DNA from: Heligmosomoides polygyrus polygyrus
Lineage: Eukaryota > Nematoda > Chromadorea > Rhabditida > Heligmosomidae
Assembly: GCA_947396885.1 (NCBI GenBank)
Contig: OX377202.1
Location: 33,099,407 to 33,163,406, forward strand
Reading direction: 5' to 3'
DNA length: 64,000 nt
The notes below the pieces were generated by a model, which was not told the origin of the DNA, did no database searches, and worked only from the letters and a program-made list of their open reading frames with translations. The position numbers were made by a program, and so were the translations under genes. This document shows positions 56,804 through 64,000 of the stretch, in pieces; the stretch's first letter is position 1, and the number at the start of each line of letters is the position of its first letter.

Positions 56804-59800
56804 GAGGATGTTGAAATGAAACTAGGAGAAGAAGAGTGATGCGGGGTTGAGAAGCTGTTGAGATGACTAAGGAGAATAGAAGGAGATGATGAGGGTGCTA
56901 ACTGAGAGGGAGAGGAGGGATAGTAAAGGAGGAACGGCAAGCAGAGATAAACTGAAGACGTGAGAAGGAAAGGGAGAAGTGGCGAAGAAATGTAAGGCTA
57001 CTATTTCGCAATGCGCGCGCTATGGCTGGCTCCCAGAGCACTTCGTGGTGGGACCTGACGCTTGGGCGTGAGCAAGGCTTTATGAACCGTATTGGCTGCG
57101 TGACAACGAAGTGAACAGAGCAGGCGATGATGTTTGGGAGCGGCAATGCTTGGAAGGGATGAACAGGGAAGAAAGAGATCTTGAAGGAGAGACTGAGATA
57201 GGGGTCTCTATGCGAGTGAATAGAAAAGGCTATGCAAATAAGAGAGCAATGAGAGGATAGCAATAAGAGAGGGTGGTGTGGAGGAAAGAAACGGAAGGAA
57301 GGACTAGGATAAGTGAGCTAACCAGGGGGAATGAAGTTTAAGAATGAGGCTGGCAAAGAAGCGAGCGAAGCGAGAATGTGTAGCGCGAAAGAAAAAAAGA
57401 TGTACTAGAAAGGGATACCGTATAAAGGGAAGAGTAATAAGAAGGAAACATTACGAACAGTGGATTATGAAAGGTGATGGCGAAAAGGGCGGGTAGAGTA
57501 GTGTAGCTAAGGTGAGAGGAATAGATAGGGTGGAAGAAGCGGAAGGATTGATGGACGGAGGAGAAAGGTGAAAAAACACAATGAAGGGAAAGGGAATAAG
57601 ACGACAAAGGGACAGAGGTATGTGGACAGGAAGATAAGGAGAGTGTGAGTGATGAAAGAAGGGAGGAAAGAGAAAAAAAATAGTGGTGAAATGCCGCTAT
57701 TTCGTAATGCGCCTGCTGGGGGTGCACTGGTCTGATGGTTTCGTTGCAGGACCCCCTACGTTCGGGCTGACAACAGCCTTTCTGATGATTTTGCCTGCAG
57801 CGGGACAACGTACTGAGCGAAAGGAGCTTAAGAAAGAAAAATTTGCTTCGTATGAAGCGCAAGTGAACGTAGACTGGGCTACGCGGGACGTATTGAGGTT
57901 TGACGATAAATACGTATTAAGTCACACCTTAGCGGTGTCAAGGGAGAGCGAAGCGTGTAGATTGGAGAGCTGGCTGAGCGTCAATGCGGGTGGAGGTATG
58001 AGCCTGTGTCGCTAGATGGGCGCGACTAACCGAACGTGAGCCTTTGTGACCGGCGGTGTTGTAACGGTTGGCACGGTCACTCAGTGACGCCTCTGAGCCT
58101 TTTATGGCTGGCCGGAGTGGGGGGAGTCGAGGTGATGGATACATGTGGATAGGAGATGAGACGAGTAGGAGCTAGACAAGAAAGTGAGGACAGAGAGGAA
58201 ACGAGGATTAGATGAAGACTACGATGGGAAGAGTTGTATTGGCTAGAATGTATGAGAGGAACTACCCACTACGGGACTGTGGGGGGGGAAGGAGACATAC
58301 GACTACGAAATGGATGGAAGAGAGGAAAGAAGACTGTTAAAGGCTACCCAGCTATAAAACTACAAGGGGTGAAATAAGAGCGACTGCACTACGAACTAAA
58401 TAAAGGAAAGAGGAGGGGATGCTGTTGAATTAGAGCGACTAAAATGAAAATGAAAGGAGCTTGACAGAGACAGAGATGTACAACTACATGGAATTAAAGG
58501 AGTCCGTTAAAACTATAAGCAAAGAGAGGTTAAACAAGTGGAATGCGAAAACTACAGGAGAGAGATGAACAAAGGGGAGGTGAAGAAACGAGTTGACAAT
58601 TGAAAAGAGAAACTTAACGACTCATCCCACTTCGTCCCTTGAAGGACGTTCTCGCTGGCCATGGCTCGTGGCTCGATGTTACTATCCAGGTCGACGGCGT
58701 GGGCTTCGGCTTCTCGTGAGAGAGCCTACTCGTGAAGCTATCTAGGAACTGCGCCGCCGGTGTTACCCTTGACCAGTTCCGACCACTTCACGTGCCTGCG
58801 TAACGACCTGAACGATACTGCCACGGCCAACTTCTGTCCAAAGAGGCACTGCCTGTCAGTTCTCGTTGTATGGCTCCCGGCTCAACCTCTATGATGTTTC
58901 TAATGACGCTTTTGGAGCCTGCGGAGCAGGGTAACGTATTGAACGGAGTATGTCACGCAAATCGTAATGGCTGCGAGTCGGTTACACACGACCGCAGGAT
59001 AGAGTATGCCATTTCGGCCGTATTGCATATCGACAGCAATCGGTTAGCCTAAAGCCACCGAAAGATTCCAGGCGCTTCCGCTGTGGTCCTTTTACGGACG
59101 ATATTGACCGCGGAAGACATCGTATTGATTACCCAAAGAACACATGTCTAAGGACTCACCGTTGGCCTAATGGTTGGCCTTCCTATCCTCGATCGGATTG
59201 TTGGTGTCGTCGATCGAGTCCAATGGAGTCCATTGAGGGCATGATCGGACGGGATTCGCTGGTCTCGCGAATCGGGTTCTTGCTTCTCCGACGTCCTGGT
59301 CGACGCAACTGGAACGACAGTACGGGGCGAAACGCCGAACTATGTATGGCTCTACAAGGGGTATGGCTACGACTATGAGAGAAAACTAATGCTAACAGAT
59401 AGAACTACGTGAACTAAGGACTAAAATGATGTGTATGTATTATACTAACTATGCTATTGTACTACAAACGTTACCGAGATACCGCTATGTACAGGAAAAA
59501 ACGAAGTTAGGGTGGAAGGTTGAAAAATAGGACCTACGATACCGTCGTCGTCTACCTGCGCGTCGTCGCCCTGCATTTTTACGTGGGTGTCTTCGCCTGG
59601 GGCTGTCTCGCTGAGGTCCGTGACTCCGTCATTGTATGGCTCCATTGCAGGTGATATGATAACTCTACAGCTTCCGTAGTGATGTCATGAGACGCACCGT
59701 ATTACTTAGACTCAGCTCGTCTATTTGACGGTTTGCTGTGTGCGTAAAGTCGAAAACCTTGTTTTCGATTGCACGTACCGTCACACGAGCGAAACGAATG

Positions 59801-61787
59801 TTGCGTCTCGTTATCGTATTGGATGCGTGTTGGATAATATGCGTAATGACTTCCGAACTTTAAGACGATACAGTTGGAACTCTTCACGGTAGGTGGATGT
59901 TAGGATGTCGGAGCATTTTGCCGTAGCACGCCGGTATAGACCCTTGCGGCTAACTTGACGGCTCCAGGATTCCGTGAAGGGAGTTTCGCCATGTGTTCGG
60001 AAATGTGTGGACTGCCACACCTTACCAAGCGGTCCGGGGCAGCAGCCACGCCGCTACTGACTCCGCTAGCCGGACGAAGCAGGCTACTTCGAGTGGGGAT
60101 CTCTCCGCTTGGGGGTGTCTGGCAGCCTATGGCTGACCTGTGCAAGTCCCTCGAGTCGGTTCCTTCCCCATAGGGTTGGATCGCTTCTCGACGGGCTTGG
60201 ACACGTCAGCCCGTATTGATTGGGTCGTGCCTGGCACGGAACGGAAGGGAGTTTCGCCATGTGTTCGGAAATGTGTGGACTGCCACACCTTACCAAGCGG
60301 TCCGGGGCAGCAGCCACGCCGCTACTGACTCCGCTAGCCGGACGAAGCAGGCTACTTCGAGTGGGGATCTCTCCGCTTGGGGGTGTCTGGCAGCCTATGG
60401 CTGACCTGTGCAAGTCCCTCGAGTCGGTTCCTTCCCCATAGGGTTGGATCGCTTCTCGACGGGCTTGGACACGTCAGCCCGTATTGATTGGGTCGTGCCT
60501 GGCACGGAACGGTCCCGCGCCCCGATGCTGCCCTTTCCGAGCCGTTCCCGCTCCACGATTCAAAATCGTGGTTTGTGAAGGCTCCTCGGATGGACTTCGA
60601 TTTTTCGCGCCGACATCGATGTTAACGCGGGAGCAGTCGTCGGGCTCTACCGGACGTATTGATCGACCCATGGTACCAATCACACACAATACGCCGGTGA
60701 GCGACCAAACGGCTGGTACCAATGGAGAGACAAGATGGAACGTATTAGAGCTATCCGAGGCCACGGAGGAAGAGTGGGAAGGGAATAGGGGAAACTACGG
60801 TAAGAGAAAAGGCAGAGAACTACTAAGATAACTACGCAGGGAAGAGAGGAACCTAAAATAAGAGGAACTAGAAGCTACGAAGGGGGGTGATTACCAGAAG
60901 AGAGGGACTGACGAAATAGGGGTAAGTGAATGCCTACTGAGCGCAGTGAATAAGTCCCACGGGACGTATACTCCCATTTGTGGGGATGAGGAGCCGCGAG
61001 AGACACCTAGAGTTACAAAAGGGAGGGAGGATCCGAACTATACCCAAAGAATGAGGGAAAGAAGGAAGGGGGAGGGGACGATTATGAAACCCGAAACCTG
61101 AAAAACCGAGGCCTGGCCGGAGGGTTGCCGCAGAGTGAGCGGCTGAGGCTGGGAGAGGCCGTTGCTGGGAAATACGAGTAAGCGTATTGAGATGTTACCG
61201 GTGCGACAGGGCTGTCGAGTAACGTATTGAATAGAAGGGGAAGTGCGAGCACTGTGCACAAGTAGAGGGGACGTACGCGTACCGCGCAGAATGAGTACCA
61301 CCGGAGTGACAGCGGGGCCCAAGCAAGGACAGACCCAACCATAACACCGATCCACACTACCTCAGCGGATGGCCAATCCGCATGGTATAGGATGTGGGAG
61401 CTCCCCCTAGGTGCGGCCGGAGAAAAACCGTTCCGGCACTTACAGAATTTAGCGGTCTAGACCGCACTGTCCTTTTGCCCTCTCGGAGCAGCTCTAGCCC
61501 CGTCTGCCATCCGAATGTTCCCCATCGCTGGTTTCCTAGGCGCCACGCTACCCAAAGGGACCCCCGGCGCTTCAGATGGCTGGTTGCCACAGTCCAGCCG
61601 AACTTCTGCACCAGGGCCAGTGGGAGCGCGCAAACCTAGCGCGCTTTGGCCCCAACCCGCACAAAAGCCCCAACCATCACGTTACCTAATACCCAGGGGA
61701 GTGCGGGGGAGGAACACCTCGCACAGGGGCGTGGTAGCGCCGTTTTTACGGTCAGGGTAACCACCACTGACCAACGGGATCGCTTAC
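56804..61787 (-). other. 5-kb leader of the gag-only element
   Basis: Between the primer site and gag there are no recognisable proteins. The plus strand is purine-rich at 56800-58600 and 60770-61080, so the RNA would be pyrimidine-rich; Ser/Leu-rich frames such as 57862-57338 result from that. It contains many CGTATTG copies and a 268-bp tandem duplication (59978-60513). Long structured leaders are usual in non-autonomous LTR elements. Confidence 0.6.
59978..60513. repeat. 268-bp tandem duplication
   Basis: GGAGTTTCGCCATGTGTTCG begins units at about 59979 and 60247, each running through CTGGCACGGAACGG. The units look identical by eye, so the duplication is recent. Each carries one CCGTATTGATTGGG. 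The duplicated frames in it are not genes. Confidence 0.9.
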
Positions 61788-61805
61788 CAACGGCCGGATG
61801 CACCA
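61788..61805 (-). promoter_or_regulatory. Primer-binding site, tRNA-Gly-like
   Basis: Directly inside the 5' LTR, the coding strand reads TGGTGCATCCGGCCGTTGG. The complement of TGGTGCATCGGCCG is the conserved 3' end of eukaryotic tRNA-Gly(GCC) (CGGCCGATGCACCA); here one extra base lies within. It starts immediately at the LTR end (CA|TGG). Pao/BEL elements often prime with tRNA-Gly. Confidence 0.65.
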
Positions 61806-62595
61806 TGTTGCGATCGGTGGCCCCGCAGGCTGAGGCGTTCCTCATGTTGCCTTTGCGGCTCCGTGTCGCTCCAAGGGCACCGGAGGGTTCCAGATCTTAC
61901 CTAGCCCTACAGGTCTCCCACGTATTGCCGCAGTCGCACGTATTGCCTAGACGCATTGATGGAACTTCAGCTTCGCCGGCTGGCCTCACCCCTTGGCCCC
62001 GAGCCACCCGGCTCATCAGTTCCCTCTCCGTCTCAGGGGACAACCCGAACCCAGGGGAACCCACGAAGTGACAAGGAAATATACACACAACACCCATACA
62101 TGTGACAATGCCCTTGAAACTAAGGGACTCACCCGGCTCCTCCACACACGCACACGGTATACGGCGTAGGATTCATTTCGCTTAGCAACCAATAGGTATC
62201 CGACAATGCAGTGGCGAGAATACTAGGCGTCCTCCGTGGCCGGCGTGAATATGACTCCTGAGGCCGCGGGGGTGAGCATGATGCCCACTAGACCCCGCGG
62301 CCCTCTCCTGGCGCTCCCGTCCGTATTGTCGGTCGACGAATGCAGGGGCGAGGCCCCGCGGTAGCCATCTGGTAGAAGGGCGCAGAGCGAGAGGTCGGCA
62401 GACCTCGTCGCGGGAGCACGGGACGTCGAATGGCCGCGCGCCGGACGAGAGGAGGCGGCGCGCGCCGATCGATGGTGCTACGTCACCAATTTTCCCATGC
62501 GCCCAGGCCGATCGAGGGTGCCTCATCGGCAAGCTACCGTGGGAAACAGCGCGCCCGGGCCGGACACGGACCGAGGAGCGATCGCGGTCGCGACA
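61806..62595 (-). repeat. 5' LTR of the gag-only element
   Basis: It is the partner of 51555-52344 and would hold the promoter for the minus-strand transcript; I do not see a strong TATA box. Flank GGAT follows at 62596. Confidence 0.9.
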
Positions 62596-62599
62596 GGAT

Positions 62600-63150
62600 G
62601 TTGCGCTTCGACTCCAGCTTGCTGGCTCAGAACTTCCGATCAGGCCAATCAGGATTTCCATCCACAGCCACCAGCAATACTTTAATCAACACTAACTTCA
62701 ATATCAACAGAAGCGTTGTTATTCTAGTTATTTGGTTAGGATTAACTCGGATTTATTTGACATTATTTAGGGTTTCATCTATTTTTTATGTCTATTGTGG
62801 TTCTCTATGGTACAGACTAGCTTCCAAAGAAGAATATTTTAATCAACAAATAAATAAATAAAAGCACGTGCAATACAACGTTATCATTAGCTCCGGTAAT
62901 ATAAGAAAACAGAAAAATAAAAGAAGCGGAGAAAGACTTGCTTTGACGACAATCGGAGAACTGAATCGAATGATAGGACTACTGGACTGTGCATAAACTG
63001 AGTTTTTTCTTTTCTACGTTGACAGCAGTTTTCTTCCATAAAATGAGGTTTTCGACAACCTCAAAAGTCATATGAAAAGAAATTTGATGTTGTTGCTCTC
63101 CCTGCATGTATACATTTACCATCTGCTAGCTGTGTGTTTCTTTCCTTTAG
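62600..63150. other. Flank between the LTR element and the receptor exon
   Basis: It is AT-rich and intron-like, with no gene visible. It precedes the TTTCCTTTAG acceptor of the following receptor exon. Confidence 0.4.
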
Positions 63151-63151
63151 G

Positions 63152-63356
63152 TGCACGAAAATGTCACATCGGCGAGATACCTGCACAAGTGTTTCGTGCT
63201 ATTTGCTATTCAAGCGATAATCGGATGGAGCTGTCTTGTAATCTACCTCGTCTTCAAGTGGGACTTTTATTTACTCAATCCTGTGATAGTCTCTTCTTTT
63301 TCATTTCTTTTTAGAATGGATAAGGATACGATAATGGGAGTACGCCACCCTATTTA
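63152..63356 (+). pseudogene. Chemoreceptor downstream exon, probable
   Basis: After a TTTCCTTTAG acceptor the frame reads VHENVTSARYLHKCFVLFAI then QAIIGWSCLVIYLVFKWDFY, i.e. the intracellular ENVxxxRxL segment and helix 6 of nematode Sra/Srab/Sre-type receptors. That is the part missing after the IYSKRNIR loop at 46151. A further TTTCTTTTTAG at 63314 could start the last exon (ending 63356 with TAG). If it is the same gene, 17 kb of transposons separates the exons. It could also be the tail of another receptor copy. Confidence 0.5.
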
Positions 63357-63504
63357 GTTGACTAATTGTAAGAAGGCCATGTATTCGAACTTCGATTTTT
63401 AAAACTTAGATTGAGATTACTGTAAAAGTATTGCAGATTCATGTCGGTAGTTTGTTTAGTTTCTACATATTCTTTCCAACGTCACGTCACAGCTGCTTTA
63501 GCTT

Positions 63505-63795
63505 CAGGCGAGTGGTAGCTTAGTCGGAGGGGGAACAGACTGTTGCTTGCACCCGATTTCAGATCCCTGATTCGGATATTTATTGCAGAGGCTAAACAAG
63601 CCTTTCTTCGGGGTCGGCGAACTGCTGCCAAACTTGACTGGAAAGGATTAAACACTGAGTTGTACACCGCCGCCGTAATTCATTGTATAGGCCAAACGTG
63701 CATTGAAATTGCCTCCATGGCATTCCATAAGAGTAGAATGCGTGGCGCATCCCCAAGGAAATGGATTACCGCTGCCTTTTATCCTTATCCTGATT
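63505..63795 (+). repeat. tRNA-derived SINE, copy E
   Basis: GTGGTAGCTTAGTCGGAGGG holds an A-box-like segment (63514-63530), CCTGATTCGGATATTT a B-box-like one (63567-63582). After GTGCATTGAAATTGCCTCCA and GAATGCGTGGCGCATCCCCA it ends with the TTATCCTTATCC tail (63780-63791). It aligns with copy D in the opposite orientation. Confidence 0.7.
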
Positions 63796-64000
63796 TTAGT
63801 CCTGAAGTTCTAGGTTATTTTGAACTGTGTGTTAGTTTGAAGATTGGTTTGTGCATGCCCACATACCTCTTCTTTCCCACTACCTCACGGTGGACGTCTT
63901 TTCAAAAGCAGAGTCCAACTGCTGAAAGGCAGCTGTTTTGATAAGTTCGTGTGGCAGCATTCTTTGGTCAAATGATGAGCTAATCGCTGCTCCTCGAGAG

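Larger units (their letters stand above)
51555..62595 (-). mobile_element. Complete gag-only LTR retrotransposon, 11.04 kb
   Basis: Direct repeats of 790 bp (51555-52344 and 61806-62595) start TGTTGCGATCGG and end GGTCGCGACA, with a GGAT duplication outside each end (51551-51554 and 62596-62599). I count seven differences between them, about 99% identity, so the insertion is recent. Coding orientation is minus: the 5' LTR is on the right, a tRNA-Gly-like primer site abuts it, a 5-kb leader follows, and gag with zinc knuckles lies in the middle. No protease, reverse transcriptase, RNase H or integrase is recognisable, so it needs a partner element. The family is probably Pao/BEL-like by its knuckles and primer site (inference). 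Confidence 0.85.

Noticed and set aside
57338..57862. 174-codon minus-strand frame rich in Ser and Leu
   Set aside because: It is produced by the pyrimidine-rich coding strand of the LTR element leader; no domain is present and similar low-complexity frames occur all along the tract.
60084..60413. 109-codon minus-strand frame with an internal repeat
   Set aside because: It arises from the 268-bp tandem duplication; the same peptide appears twice and has no recognisable domain.

Overview
The window is animal nuclear DNA, most likely from a nematode and plausibly a strongylid (hookworm-like) one; the species is an inference. The reasons are spliced genes with introns of about 59-100 bp, a divergent seven-transmembrane receptor of nematode chemoreceptor type, and many nematode-style transposons (mariner, RTE-like LINEs, Pao/BEL elements with an envelope-like ORF, foldback elements, a tRNA-derived SINE). 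Much of the sequence that can be identified is mobile DNA. I see no rRNA genes, functional tRNA genes or CRISPR arrays.

Layout. 1-2.9 kb: a decayed LINE on the minus strand whose 5' junction is a perfect 23-bp hairpin. 6.1-6.8 kb: a possible three-exon gene for a small secreted peptide (minus). 8.4-9.6 kb: a decayed mariner with both inverted ends. 11.7-16.6 kb: a foldback element with 1.1-kb inverted arms; its centre holds a deleted mariner and a 200-N gap flanked by an apparently identical 999-bp duplication that looks like an assembly artefact. 17.7-18.4 kb and 22.2-23.2 kb: two more foldback elements. 24.6-25.6 kb: an RTE relic. About 26.8-30.5 kb: no gene recognised.

30.6-36.2 kb holds two adjacent spliced genes on the minus strand. 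The upstream one (36201-32706) is an EnSpm/CACTA-type transposase homologue in about eleven exons. The downstream one (32504-30571) is an eight-exon gene of 435 codons that I cannot name. They share an N-terminal module and an intron position, so they are related by duplication or belong to one transposon-derived unit. 36.8-38.5 kb is poly-C minisatellite and inverted-repeat DNA. 39.2-43.6 kb is the 3' part of a Pao/BEL retrotransposon: integrase, phlebovirus-G2-like envelope ORFs, then a zinc-knuckle ORF.

44.1-63.4 kb is a chemoreceptor gene torn apart by transposons. Exons lie at 44.13-44.43 and 45.85-46.15 kb (with an in-frame TAG), and a matching downstream exon lies at 63.15 kb. Between them sit a mariner (from 46153) that contains a probable solo LTR and a full-length-looking LINE with a 15-bp target duplication, and then an 11-kb LTR retrotransposon (51555-62595). 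That element has two 790-bp LTRs (about 99% identical), a GGAT target duplication, a tRNA-Gly-like primer site and gag with three zinc knuckles, but no recognisable pol. It carries the short motif CGTATTG about 29 times on one strand, the most striking unexplained signal in the window.
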